64,000 nucleotides of DNA from Bacillota bacterium (GTDB lineage: Bacteria > Bacillota > Clostridia > Christensenellales > SZUA-584), in assembly GCA_023410475.1 (NCBI GenBank), contig JAEYPS010000032.1:333606-397605 (forward strand). Reading direction: 5' to 3'. Positions within the stretch are counted from its first letter, which is position 1, and every line of letters starts with the position of its first letter. The position numbers and the translations under genes were made by a program. This document shows, piece after piece, positions 8,250-17,018 of this stretch. The notes below the pieces were generated by a model. It ran no database searches. It was not told the origin of the DNA and saw nothing but the letters and a program-made list of their open reading frames with translations.

Positions 8250-9596
8250 TTAATAGGCGACACCGTGCGCTATCATCGCGTCGGCTATCTTCATAAGCCC
8301 TGCGATGTTCGAGCCCAGTACGAGGTCTTCCGGGTCGCCGTATTTAGCTGCCGTCTCGGTTGCGCTTTTGAATATGTGCTGCATTATCCTCTGGAGCATG
8401 CTGTCTACCTCTTCGAATGTCCAAGAGAGGCGCTCTGAGTTTTGCGTCATCTCGAGGCCGGAGGTTGCTACGCCGCCTGCGTTCGCCGCTTTGCCGGGCG
8501 CGAAGTATACATTGTTTTTGTGGAACAAAGCGACGGCTTCGGGAGTGCTCGGCATATTGGCGCCTTCGCCTACATACCGGCAGCCGTTCGCGATAAGCGT
8601 CTTAGCGTCGTTCTCGTCAAGCTCGTTCTGCGTCGCGCAGGGAAGAGCTATGTCGCACTTTACTGACCATACGCCCTTGCCTTCGGTGTACGTCGAGCCG
8701 GGAACGAGCTTCGCGTATTCGCTGATGCGCGCGCGCTTTACTTCCTTTAATTCCTTCGCGACCTTGAGGTTGATGCCGTTCGGGTCGTATATATATCCGC
8801 CCGAGTCGGAGAGCGTCACAACCTTGCCGCCCATTTGCGTGGCCTTTTCAGTGGCGTAAAGCGCAACGTTGCCGCTGCCCGAGATAACGACCGTCTTACC
8901 TTCCATAGACTCGCCTCTGGCTTTGAGCATCTCGCCTATGAAATAGCAAAGCCCGTATCCGGTAGCTTCCGTTCTCGCGAGCGAACCGCCGTAGGAGAGC
9001 CCTTTGCCGGTCAGCACGCCGGTAAACTCGTTTCTGATGCGCTTGTACTGGCCGTAGAGATAGCCTATCTCTCTGCCGCCTACGCCGATATCTCCTGCGG
9101 GTACGTCGGTGAACTGGCCGATGTGTCGGCTGAGCTCCGTCATGAAGCTCTGGCAGAAACGCATTATCTCGCGGTCGCTCTTGCCTTTGGGGTCAAAGTC
9201 GCTGCCGCCCTTGCCGCCGCCCATAGGCAGGCCGGTGAGCGAGTTTTTAAAGCACTGCTCGAACCCTAAGAACTTGATTACGGATTGGGTGACGGAGGGA
9301 TGAAGGCGAAGGCCGCCCTTATACGGTCCGATAGCGGAATTGAACTGAACGCGAAAACCTCTGTTTATCTGTACGTTTCCTTTGTCGTCTACCCAGGATA
9401 CGCGGAACGATACTACGCGCTCGGGCTCGACAATCCTCTCGATTATGCCCTCTTTCTCGAGTTCGGGGTGAAACTCGATAATCTTCTGGCACGATTCCAG
9501 AACTTCGCTTACAGCCTGAAGGAATTCCGGTTCGTTCGGATCCCTTCTCTTGACGGCGTCAAAAACGCCCTTCAAATAAGAGTTTGTGATTGCCAT
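8250..9596 (-). CDS. gdhA: NADP-type hexameric glutamate dehydrogenase
   Basis: Interconverts glutamate with 2-oxoglutarate plus ammonium; the short hexameric family is generally the NADP-dependent ammonia-assimilating form. 448 residues, normal length. The substrate domain contains the catalytic Lys region PMGGGKGGSDFDPKGKS and GDIGVGGREIGYLYGQYK. The nucleotide-binding domain has the Rossmann signature VVISGSGNVALYATEKA. ATG at 9596 follows GGAGG. It has its own promoter and ends in the terminator shared with folC. Coenzyme preference is inferred from the family. Confidence 0.95.
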   Translation of the reverse strand: MAITNSYLKGVFDAVKRRDPNEPEFLQAVSEVLESCQKIIEFHPELEKEGIIERIVEPERVVSFRVSWVDDKGNVQINRGFRVQFNSAIGPYKGGLRLHPSVTQSVIKFLGFEQCFKNSLTGLPMGGGKGGSDFDPKGKSDREIMRFCQSFMTELSRHIGQFTDVPAGDIGVGGREIGYLYGQYKRIRNEFTGVLTGKGLSYGGSLARTEATGYGLCYFIGEMLKARGESMEGKTVVISGSGNVALYATEKATQMGGKVVTLSDSGGYIYDPNGINLKVAKELKEVKRARISEYAKLVPGSTYTEGKGVWSVKCDIALPCATQNELDENDAKTLIANGCRYVGEGANMPSTPEAVALFHKNNVYFAPGKAANAGGVATSGLEMTQNSERLSWTFEEVDSMLQRIMQHIFKSATETAAKYGDPEDLVLGSNIAGLMKIADAMIAHGVAY

Positions 9597-9623
9597 GATA
9601 AACCTCCAAAAATACTGTCCGCA

Positions 9624-9652
9624 ATAATAGATATTTTTATATTACAGGACAA
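9624..9652 (-). promoter_or_regulatory. putative gdhA promoter
   Basis: On the reverse strand TTGTCC (9647-9652) and TATTAT (9624-9629) are 17 bases apart, 28 bases before the ATG. The whole 9597-9780 stretch is very AT-rich and holds a perfect inverted repeat, ATGAAATTTT (9722-9731) with AAAATTTCAT (9740-9749), of unknown role. Confidence 0.5.
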
Positions 9653-9807
9653 AAAAATACATTATTCTGATTTAATATAATAACACATTAAAATAAAAAG
9701 AAAATAGATTTTTATAAAAAAATGAAATTTTTATTTTTTAAAATTTCATATTTTGTAATTTGATTATTAATACGGCAGATGAGTGGGGCAGACCCCATCA
9801 AAAAATA

Positions 9808-9821
9808 CGAAAAAATGTTCG
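9808..9821. promoter_or_regulatory. DinR/LexA (SOS) box upstream of uvrBA
   Basis: CGAAAAAATGTTCG matches the Gram-positive SOS box CGAACRNRYGTTYG at every defined position but one (A in place of the first inner C). It lies 19 bases upstream of the -35 element of the uvrB promoter, as expected for a LexA-repressed repair operon. Confidence 0.65.
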
Positions 9822-9840
9822 AATTTTTCCGTCGGCGCTA

Positions 9841-9869
9841 TTGGCATCGAGACGCTGTTATTGTATACT
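9841..9869 (+). promoter_or_regulatory. sigma-A promoter for uvrB-uvrA
   Basis: TTGGCA (9841-9846), 17-base spacer, TATACT (9864-9869). The start of transcription would be near 9876, giving a leader of about 18 bases. Confidence 0.7.
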
Positions 9870-9893
9870 GTTATGTGGCAATGAGGTATAACT

Positions 9894-11852
9894 ATGGATT
9901 TTAAACTATGTTCAAAATATAAGCCGGCGGGAAGCCAGCCCGAAGCTATAGATGCGCTTGTAAAAGGGATAGAAGAGGGAAAACGCGCACAGGTCCTTCT
10001 CGGCGTCACGGGCAGCGGAAAGACGTTTACAGCGGCGAATGTTATAGAGCGACTGAATCGGCCGGCGCTTGTTCTCGCTCATAACAAGACGCTTGCCGCG
10101 CAGCTTTGCGGAGAGTTTCGGGAATACTTTCCGGATAACGCCGTCGAGTTTTTTGTAAGCTATTACGATTACTATCAGCCCGAGGCATACGTTCCGGGGC
10201 AGGACCTTTATATCGAGAAGGACTCCAGCATAAACGACGAGATAGACCGCCTCAGGCACAGCGCTACGTCCGCGCTTCAGGAAAGGCGCGATGTGATAGT
10301 TGTGGCATCCGTTTCCTGCATTTACTCTATCGGAGACCCGCAGGAGTATTTAAAGATGAGCATATCGCTGCGCCCCGGCATGGCGATATCGAGAGACGAC
10401 CTGCTTGTACGGCTTGTCGACAACAACTATGTGCGCTCTGACCTCGATTTCAACCGCGGAGACTTCAGAGTAAGAGGCGATACCGTAGAGGTGTTTCCGG
10501 CGAGCACTCTCGACAAGGCCGTTCGCATTGAGTTTTTCGGGGACGAGATAGAGCGTATACTCGAAATCGAAGCTATAACGGGGCGGGCTCTCGCGTCAAG
10601 GGCGCACGTTGCCATATTCCCCGCGACACACTACGCGATAGAACGCGAATCGATGATTGAAAAGCTTGACGAAATAAAATACGATTTACTGAAGCAGCTC
10701 GAAGTTTTTCAAAGCGAAGGAAAGCTTCTCGAAGCAGAGAGGCTCAAGCAGCGCACGATGTACGACATTGAGATGCTGCGCGAGCTCGGATACTGCAGCG
10801 GCATAGAGAATTATTCGAGATACTTCGACGGCAGGAAGCCGGGCGAGCCTCCGTTCACGCTTATCGATTACTTTCCGAGCGATTTCATAATGTTCATAGA
10901 CGAGTCGCACGTTATGCTGCCTCAGGTGCGCGCTATGTATAAAGGCGACTATTCCCGAAAGGACATGCTCGTAAAATACGGCTTCCGGCTCCCGTCCGCT
11001 TACGACAACCGCCCGCTCACGTTCGACGAGTTTAAAGCAAGGCAAGGGCAGACGATATACGTCAGCGCTACGCCAGCGGTTTATGAGCGCGAGCTTGCAG
11101 GAAACGTCGTTGAGCAGATCGTACGTCCTACGGGGCTTATCGACCCCGAGGTGACGGTGCTGCCCGCCAAAGGCCAGGTAGAGCACCTTTTGGGCGAGAT
11201 ACGCGCCACGATAAAGAGTGGCTTCAGAGTCCTTGTAACTACACTTACGAAAAAAATGGCCGAGAGGCTAACGGATTATTACAAGGAGCTGGGCCTGCGA
11301 GTAAAGTATATGCACTCGGACGTAGAGACGCTTGAGCGCATGGAGATAATAAGGCAGCTGAGGTTAGGTGAGTTTGACGTTCTCGTGGGTATAAACCTTC
11401 TGCGCGAAGGGCTCGACCTTCCCGAGGTCGCGCTCGTGGCTGTACTCGACGCCGACAAAGAGGGGTTTCTCAGAAACGAGACGTCGCTTATACAGACGAT
11501 AGGGCGCGCTGCGAGGAACGCCGAAGGGCGCGTGCTGCTTTACGCGGACACTGTTACCGGTTCTATGCAAAGGGCTATGGATGAAACGAGCAGACGCCGC
11601 GAGATGCAGATGGCGTACAACAAGGAGCATGGCATAACGCCGAAGACCATAATAAAAGACGCTCACGCTATGATAGAGATAACTAAGCCGGTAAAGGACA
11701 GCGAGCACTTGACAACTGATGAAGCTGCGAAGAAAGCGGCTATAATCGAAAAGCAGATGAAGCAGGCCGCGATGGAGCTGGAATTTGAGGCGGCGGCGGC
11801 GCTCAGGGACGAACTTTTCAGACTTAAGGAGTACATAAGACAGGGCAAATGA
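9894..11852 (+). CDS. uvrB: excinuclease ABC subunit B
   Basis: DNA damage-verification helicase-like subunit of nucleotide excision repair; it receives damaged DNA from UvrA and recruits UvrC. 652 residues, normal. Walker A GVTGSGKT at 37-44; the beta-hairpin region YYDYYQPEAYVP that clamps DNA; helicase motifs DESH (FIDESHVMLPQ), VSATP and QTIGRAARN; C-terminal UVR coiled coil (IIEKQMKQAAMELEFEAAAALRDE region) that binds UvrC. GAGG precedes the ATG. Its last four bases overlap the uvrA start (ATGA). Confidence 0.98.
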   Translation: MDFKLCSKYKPAGSQPEAIDALVKGIEEGKRAQVLLGVTGSGKTFTAANVIERLNRPALVLAHNKTLAAQLCGEFREYFPDNAVEFFVSYYDYYQPEAYVPGQDLYIEKDSSINDEIDRLRHSATSALQERRDVIVVASVSCIYSIGDPQEYLKMSISLRPGMAISRDDLLVRLVDNNYVRSDLDFNRGDFRVRGDTVEVFPASTLDKAVRIEFFGDEIERILEIEAITGRALASRAHVAIFPATHYAIERESMIEKLDEIKYDLLKQLEVFQSEGKLLEAERLKQRTMYDIEMLRELGYCSGIENYSRYFDGRKPGEPPFTLIDYFPSDFIMFIDESHVMLPQVRAMYKGDYSRKDMLVKYGFRLPSAYDNRPLTFDEFKARQGQTIYVSATPAVYERELAGNVVEQIVRPTGLIDPEVTVLPAKGQVEHLLGEIRATIKSGFRVLVTTLTKKMAERLTDYYKELGLRVKYMHSDVETLERMEIIRQLRLGEFDVLVGINLLREGLDLPEVALVAVLDADKEGFLRNETSLIQTIGRAARNAEGRVLLYADTVTGSMQRAMDETSRRREMQMAYNKEHGITPKTIIKDAHAMIEITKPVKDSEHLTTDEAAKKAAIIEKQMKQAAMELEFEAAAALRDELFRLKEYIRQGK

Positions 11853-14668
11853 ACTACATAACGATAAAAGGCGCAAGAGAACACAATTTAAAGAACATTG
11901 ACGTGCAGATACCGAGAGACAAGCTTGTTGTCATAACCGGGCTTTCGGGCAGCGGCAAATCGTCGCTGGCGTTTGATACTATATACGCGGAGGGGCAGAG
12001 GCGCTACGTAGAGTCGCTGTCCGCGTACGCGCGCCAGTTTTTGGGACAGATGGACAAGCCGGATGTCGATTCCATCGACGGGCTTTCGCCTGCCATATCG
12101 ATAGACCAGAAGACGACGAGCAGGAACCCGCGCTCCACCGTGGGCACGGTTACCGAGATACACGACTATTTAAGGCTCATCTTTGCTCGGGCGGGCATAC
12201 CGCACTGCACGAAATGCGGCAAAAAGATAGAGCGTCAGACGGTCGATCAGATAGTTGATGAGATAATGAAGATGCCCGAGGGCTCGAAGATAGTGATAAT
12301 GGCGCCCGTGGTATCAGGCCGCAAAGGGCAGTATACGAAGGTGTTCGAGGATCTGAGCCGTTCCGGATATACGCGCGTGATGGTAGACGGCATAACGTAT
12401 ATGCTCGACGAGGAGATAACGCTTGACAAGAACAAAAAGCATAACATAGACGTCGTTGTCGACAGGCTCGTGCTAAAAGAGAATATGGGAAACAGGCTCT
12501 ACGACTCTATTGAGACGGGGCTGGGGCTCGGCGACGGAGTGATAAAGGTGCTCGATTCCGCCGACAACAGCGAGAAAAGGTACTCTCAGAATTACGCGTG
12601 CATAGACTGCGGCATAAGCATAGACGAGATTTCGCCGAGGATGTTTTCTTTCAACGCACCCTACGGAGCTTGCCCAAACTGCCACGGCCTCGGCACAATA
12701 ATGAAGGTAGATGAAGACCTCATAGTACCCGATAAAACAAGGTCTCTCTCTGAGGGAGCGATACACGTATCTGGCTGGAACAGCGGCTCAGCTGACAGCT
12801 GGGGCACGCAGTATTTCAAGGGCATGGCTAAGCACTACGGGTTTGATATGGACACGCCGTTCGGGGAGTTGGGCAGGAGCTTGCAGGAGAAGATACTGTA
12901 CGGCACGAACAGCGAAAGGTTCGAGATAGACTACTCTTCCGAATACGGCAAAGGCACGTTCCTCAACAAATTCGAGGGCATAATACCGAACCTCGAGCGG
13001 CGCTATATGCAGACGGACTCCGACATGATGAAGGCCGAGATAGAAAGGTATATGACGACGCTGTCCTGCCCGCAATGCGGTGGAGCACGCCTCAAGCCCG
13101 AGCCGCTCGCGGTAAGGCTTGGGAAAAAGAATATCGCCGAGATTTCCGAGATGCCTATAGACGAGATACTTAAGTTTTTCGAAGGCCTAAAGCTTTCCGA
13201 AAAGCAGAGGATAATCGCGGAGAGGATATTGAAGGAGCTCAAGGCACGTCTTAATTTCCTTCGAAATGTAGGACTATCATACCTCACGCTGTCGAGAAAC
13301 GCGGGCACGTTGTCGGGAGGGGAAGCGCAGCGAATCCGCCTCGCGACGCAGATAGGGTCTGGGCTGTCGGGTGTGCTGTATATACTCGACGAGCCGAGCA
13401 TAGGCCTTCATCAGAGGGATAACGAGAAGCTGCTAGATACGCTCAGAGCGCTTCAAAGGCTCGGAAACACGCTAATAGTAGTTGAGCACGACGAAGACAC
13501 AATACGCAGCGCAGATTACGTTATAGACATAGGGCCGGGCGCGGGCGTCCACGGAGGAAAGATAGTATCGGCGGGCACGCCCGAGGAGATTTCTGCTGAC
13601 GGCAATTCGATAACGGGGCAATATCTTTCGGGAGCGAAAAAAATAGCGATTCCGAAGAAGCGCAGAAAGCCCAGCGGATATTTCACAGTGGTAGGAGCTA
13701 ACGAAAACAATCTTAAGAACATAGACGTCACGTTCCCGGCAGGAGTTATAACGGCGGTCACTGGCGTTTCGGGCAGCGGCAAATCTACGCTCGTCACCGA
13801 GATATTATTTAAATCGATGGCAAAGCAGATATACCGTTCGAAGGACAAGCCGGGAAGGCACGAGAAGATTGAAGGCACGGAGATCATAGATAAGGTCGTC
13901 GATATCGACCAGAGCCCTATAGGCAGAACTCCGCGCTCGAATCCCGCCACATATACCGGAGTGTTCACGTTCATACGAGACCTGTTCGCCTCCACGAAAG
14001 ACGCGAAGGTGAGGGGATTTGGCAAAGGCAGGTTCTCGTTCAACGTAAAGGGAGGAAGATGCGAGGCGTGCAGTGGCGACGGCATAATAAAGATAGAGAT
14101 GCACTTCCTGCCCGACGTATACGTCCCCTGCGAGGTCTGCAAGGGCGCGAGATACAACCGCGAGACGCTCGAGGTAAGATATAAGGGAAAGAACATACAG
14201 CAAGTGCTCGACATGACGGTGGAGGAAGCGTGCGATTTCTTCGCCAATATACCGGCTGTATACGACAAGATGAAAGTGCTCGATGAAGTTGGGCTTGGCT
14301 ATATAAAGCTCGGGCAGCCGTCGACGACGCTTTCGGGCGGTGAAGCGCAGCGCGTCAAACTCGCGACGCACCTTTCTAAGAAGCAGACGGGAAACACGCT
14401 GTTCATACTCGACGAGCCCACGACAGGCCTGCATGTGGACGACGTCAAAAAGCTGGTTGCGATACTGTCAAGGCTCGCGGATAAAGGCAACACAGTCATA
14501 GTTATCGAACACAACCTCGACGTCATAAAATGCGCCGACCATTGCGTTGACCTAGGGCCTGACGGCGGAGACGCCGGCGGACGCGTGATAGCGGAGGGCA
14601 CGCCCGAGGACATAGCGAAAACTCCTGGCAGCGCCACGGGGGAGCATTTGAAAAAAGTATTGAATTAA
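11849..14668 (+). CDS. uvrA: excinuclease ABC subunit A
   Basis: ABC-type ATPase dimer that scans DNA for bulky lesions. 939 residues, normal length. Two ABC modules: Walker A GLSGSGKSS at 31-39 and GVSGSGKST in the second half; signatures LSGGEAQR occur twice; Walker B YILDEPSIGLHQ and FILDEPTTGLHV. Zinc-binding cysteines are present in the first half (CTKCG, CIDCG, CPNC, CPQC) and in the second (CEAC, CEVC). The ATG overlaps the uvrB stop codon, so the two subunits are translationally coupled. No uvrC is in the window. Confidence 0.98.
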   Translation: MNYITIKGAREHNLKNIDVQIPRDKLVVITGLSGSGKSSLAFDTIYAEGQRRYVESLSAYARQFLGQMDKPDVDSIDGLSPAISIDQKTTSRNPRSTVGTVTEIHDYLRLIFARAGIPHCTKCGKKIERQTVDQIVDEIMKMPEGSKIVIMAPVVSGRKGQYTKVFEDLSRSGYTRVMVDGITYMLDEEITLDKNKKHNIDVVVDRLVLKENMGNRLYDSIETGLGLGDGVIKVLDSADNSEKRYSQNYACIDCGISIDEISPRMFSFNAPYGACPNCHGLGTIMKVDEDLIVPDKTRSLSEGAIHVSGWNSGSADSWGTQYFKGMAKHYGFDMDTPFGELGRSLQEKILYGTNSERFEIDYSSEYGKGTFLNKFEGIIPNLERRYMQTDSDMMKAEIERYMTTLSCPQCGGARLKPEPLAVRLGKKNIAEISEMPIDEILKFFEGLKLSEKQRIIAERILKELKARLNFLRNVGLSYLTLSRNAGTLSGGEAQRIRLATQIGSGLSGVLYILDEPSIGLHQRDNEKLLDTLRALQRLGNTLIVVEHDEDTIRSADYVIDIGPGAGVHGGKIVSAGTPEEISADGNSITGQYLSGAKKIAIPKKRRKPSGYFTVVGANENNLKNIDVTFPAGVITAVTGVSGSGKSTLVTEILFKSMAKQIYRSKDKPGRHEKIEGTEIIDKVVDIDQSPIGRTPRSNPATYTGVFTFIRDLFASTKDAKVRGFGKGRFSFNVKGGRCEACSGDGIIKIEMHFLPDVYVPCEVCKGARYNRETLEVRYKGKNIQQVLDMTVEEACDFFANIPAVYDKMKVLDEVGLGYIKLGQPSTTLSGGEAQRVKLATHLSKKQTGNTLFILDEPTTGLHVDDVKKLVAILSRLADKGNTVIVIEHNLDVIKCADHCVDLGPDGGDAGGRVIAEGTPEDIAKTPGSATGEHLKKVLN

Positions 14669-14693
14669 CAAGTATACAATTCGGGTAAAAGAA

Positions 14694-14721
14694 AGCGGCA
14701 TCAGCGTTGGTGCTGCTTTTT
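14694..14721 (+). terminator. terminator of the uvrBA operon
   Basis: 10-bp stem (14694-14703/14708-14717, with G:T pairs), loop GCGT, followed by five T. Confidence 0.7.
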
Positions 14722-14738
14722 GTTATGAATGATCACGG

Positions 14739-15263
14739 TTAATTGGAATAATTCAAAGCGTTTTCTATTGCTTTAAGTATGGATTTGCTGCTTCTGGTCG
14801 CTCCGCTGACACAATCGACGCCAAGCGACTGCGCGCTGATCACACCGCCTATTACCGCGGACGCTTTATCGGCGTACTTCCTGTTTGATTTGCTGGTATC
14901 CGCGTCCAAAAGTATATCCTCAATGCTGTGATTCTTAACGGTCACAATAACAAAGTATGTGTTTTTTCCGTAGGAAAACTCACCGTTGTAGCTGCCGTCC
15001 GGTATACTCTTTAGATCGACATCGTTTATCAGCATGTCGCTTACATGTTTGTATTTATCGCCGATTATAGCATTCGTCGAAACAACGGCAATAAGAGCGA
15101 GTATGCCAAGCGTGGCAATAATAAGTGAGGCTATTACGATAGTTTTCTTCTTCTTTGTTTTGCGCATACAGTAGGGCTCTCTCTTGTTCGTTTTGTGATA
15201 CTCGATGCACGCATTGCAGTCTCCGTGACGTATACAATCCTTTTTGGGGCAGTTGCAGTCCAT
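14739..15263 (-). CDS. membrane-anchored FMN-binding domain protein with Cys-rich N-terminus
   Basis: 174 residues in three parts. Residues 1-32 hold six cysteines (3, 5, 10, 16, 19, 32; CNCPKKDC, CNAC), a pattern that could bind metal or an iron-sulfur cluster. A single membrane helix spans about 41-63. Residues 88-172 form an FMN_bind domain ending in SGATRSS (153-159), the motif where ApbE attaches FMN to the Thr of SGAT in NqrC/RnfG-like proteins. An extracytoplasmic electron-transfer role is inferred. It starts four bases after the TetR gene ends, and its AGGAGG lies inside the end of that gene, so the two form an operon. No apbE is in view. Confidence 0.8.
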   Translation of the reverse strand: MDCNCPKKDCIRHGDCNACIEYHKTNKREPYCMRKTKKKKTIVIASLIIATLGILALIAVVSTNAIIGDKYKHVSDMLINDVDLKSIPDGSYNGEFSYGKNTYFVIVTVKNHSIEDILLDADTSKSNRKYADKASAVIGGVISAQSLGVDCVSGATRSSKSILKAIENALNYSN

Positions 15264-15266
15264 GCA

Positions 15267-15899
15267 TTACACCTCCTGTTTATCGGTTTTGCCGTCGCAT
15301 ACGAACGCGAGTTCGTTGTATCCCAGGATATTCGCGACAGCCTGCGGCAGTTGTTTTAAGTTTTCAGGTATGTTCTGATCCGGGCGGCCTGCTCCGGCAT
15401 TCAGCGCTCCAAGCGCGCCGTGAATAATAAACCGCGCGTAAAAATGCGGGTCGGATATCTTAAGATGGCCTTCGCGGACACCGTTTTCCAGCAGCCCGGC
15501 GAGAGGCTCAACCATGATTGAGGACACGCGTTTCGTAATGCGGTCGATTATCAGATCGTTGGAAGGATGAAAAAAAGCCTCGAGCCCAAGAGTCCTTTTG
15601 GCCATCTGGTCTATCACTTCAATGATGGTTTTGAATCTTTGCGAAAATGTTCCTGCTCTGCACGACAGCGCGGACGTCATTGCGCCCGCATACGCCTGCA
15701 CCCATTGCTCGACCAGTTCACCAAGCAGCTGTTCCTTTGACTCAAAGAAAAGATAGAACGTTCCCTTTGCGCCGTCTGTTTGATTCATTATTTCACTGAC
15801 GGATGTGTTTTCATATCCTCTTGCGGCAAACAGAGCCTGCGCTGAGCGCATTATTTCCTGTTTCCAGACTTCCGGAGCCTTTTTTGCCTTTCGTGCCAT
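15267..15899 (-). CDS. TetR/AcrR-family transcriptional regulator
   Basis: 210 residues. The N-terminal helix-turn-helix is canonical (SAQALFAARGYENTSVSEIMNQTDGAKG, then TFYLFFESKEQLL); the rest is a ligand-binding helical domain of unknown specificity. A 13-base perfect palindrome lies 27-39 bases upstream of its start, so autorepression is likely. It is cotranscribed with the FMN-binding membrane protein, which is the obvious regulated target. ATG at 15899. Confidence 0.88.
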   Translation of the reverse strand: MARKAKKAPEVWKQEIMRSAQALFAARGYENTSVSEIMNQTDGAKGTFYLFFESKEQLLGELVEQWVQAYAGAMTSALSCRAGTFSQRFKTIIEVIDQMAKRTLGLEAFFHPSNDLIIDRITKRVSSIMVEPLAGLLENGVREGHLKISDPHFYARFIIHGALGALNAGAGRPDQNIPENLKQLPQAVANILGYNELAFVCDGKTDKQEV

Positions 15900-15919
15900 A
15901 AACTATCCCATACCATAAT

Positions 15920-15942
15920 TATAAATGACCAACGGTCAATAA
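15920..15942 (-). promoter_or_regulatory. palindromic operator and promoter of the TetR operon
   Basis: TGACC-AAC-GGTCA at 15926-15938 is a perfect inverted repeat. On the reverse strand it overlaps a TTGACC hexamer and sits directly upstream of TATAAT (15918-15923), so a bound repressor would block the promoter. The exact -35/-10 pairing is uncertain. Confidence 0.6.
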
Positions 15943-16001
15943 TATGATAAAACAAGATTGCGCGTTTGTCAAGGATAAAAGACTATAAAAAAGCGCAGAA
16001 G

Positions 16002-16024
16002 AAAAAACGCCGCGTATGCAGCGT
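16002..16024 (-). terminator. terminator after the DUF1295 gene
   Basis: Reverse strand ACGCTGC (16024-16018), loop ATAC, GCGGCGT (16013-16007), then a run of T (the A run at 16002-16006). Confidence 0.7.
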
Positions 16025-16043
16025 CTGATGATTGTAATTAATT

Positions 16044-16922
16044 TCAGCTTACTCGGTTTTTGGGCAGCGGCACAAGCATGGAGGTCGTCCGCTTGTATTC
16101 CGCGTAACCTTGCTTCGATTCCATAAGCCGTTTTTCCATCATAGGTATGCTTATAAAAACGAACAGAAGCGTCATCGCGACCGGCGCGAAAAGCGTCCAC
16201 CACATTTCGGGCAGTACGCTCAGCTGTATTATCCACACGCCCCACCAAAGCGAAACCTCCCCGAGATAGTTTGGGTGACGCGAATATTTCCACAGGCCGG
16301 TCTCGATATTCTTTCCGCTGTTATACGGTTCTTTTCTGAAGCCGCGCATCTGGGCGTCAGAGAATATCTGCAGCAGCGTGGCGCCAACGCATACCGCAGC
16401 GCCCAAATATGTAGCCGCGTTCGCACTTCCGCCGCTCGTTACCGCAAAGTAGGCTGGAACCATACCGGCGAAAACGAACAGCGTGGGCATCATGTTGATA
16501 CCGAAAAAGTTCGTTATAAACCAGAGACGCGGGTTTTTCTCGCGCAGCATAGTGTAGCGCCAATCCTGATGCCGCATGCCGCTCCAGCCTATTATCCAGT
16601 TTGCTGTGAGCCGCACGCCCCAGAATGTCAGCACCGCGGCGTAAAGTATGCCTGTGGTTTCAAGCTTTCCTGATAAAAGTATAAAACAAACAATGAGTGC
16701 TATGGGAGCCACGCTCCAATACGGGTCGTACATGCTGGCGTTCTTGAAGAACGCGCCGAAAAGCCAGACGACGACAGTGGCTGCCGCGTCGGCCGCAAGA
16801 AATTTTAACAGCGGGCTTAAGCCGCCGGGCATTGCCGCATATACAATAAGTCCGGCAAATAAAGCAAGTATGTATAGGGCGGAAACGATAAAAAGGGAAA
16901 CGGGCTTTGAAAGCTTTGTCAT
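16044..16922 (-). CDS. DUF1295 / steroid 5-alpha-reductase-like membrane protein
   Basis: 292-residue polytopic membrane protein. The C-terminal signature GLWKYSRHPNYLGEVSLWWGVW is typical of DUF1295 proteins and the related isoprenylcysteine methyltransferase and steroid-reductase folds, where the Arg-His-Pro-Asn-Tyr block contributes to cofactor binding. About seven to eight hydrophobic segments are present. The true substrate is unknown; 3-oxo-5-alpha-steroid 4-dehydrogenase in databases would be only a family name. ATG at 16922 with GAGGTGA upstream. The gene has its own promoter with a palindrome in the spacer and its own terminator. Confidence 0.85.
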   Translation of the reverse strand: MTKLSKPVSLFIVSALYILALFAGLIVYAAMPGGLSPLLKFLAADAAATVVVWLFGAFFKNASMYDPYWSVAPIALIVCFILLSGKLETTGILYAAVLTFWGVRLTANWIIGWSGMRHQDWRYTMLREKNPRLWFITNFFGINMMPTLFVFAGMVPAYFAVTSGGSANAATYLGAAVCVGATLLQIFSDAQMRGFRKEPYNSGKNIETGLWKYSRHPNYLGEVSLWWGVWIIQLSVLPEMWWTLFAPVAMTLLFVFISIPMMEKRLMESKQGYAEYKRTTSMLVPLPKNRVS

Positions 16923-16943
16923 ATAACGTCACCTCGTTTATAC

Positions 16944-16964
16944 CCCGAAATCATAGCTTTCGGG
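16944..16964 (-). other. 5' leader hairpin of the DUF1295 gene
   Basis: CCCGAAA (16944-16950) pairs perfectly with TTTCGGG (16958-16964) in the untranslated leader just upstream of the ribosome site. It has no T run in the direction of transcription. It may affect translation or mRNA stability. Confidence 0.45.
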
Positions 16965-16985
16965 CGCGCTGTAATTTATGTGATC

Positions 16986-17013
16986 ATTATACAACACATA
17001 TGTGTGGAATCAA
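16986..17013 (-). promoter_or_regulatory. promoter with 12-bp palindromic operator (DUF1295 gene)
   Basis: Reverse strand TTGATT (17008-17013), 16-base spacer, TATAAT (16986-16991). The spacer contains the perfect palindrome ACACATATGTGT (16994-17005), a likely repressor site. The cognate regulator is not identified. Confidence 0.65.
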
Positions 17014-17018
17014 AACAC

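Noticed and set aside
9780..9800. TGGGG-CAGA-CCCCA as a REP element or terminator
   Set aside because: Only five base pairs, no second copy noticed in the window, and no gene end nearby in the right direction.
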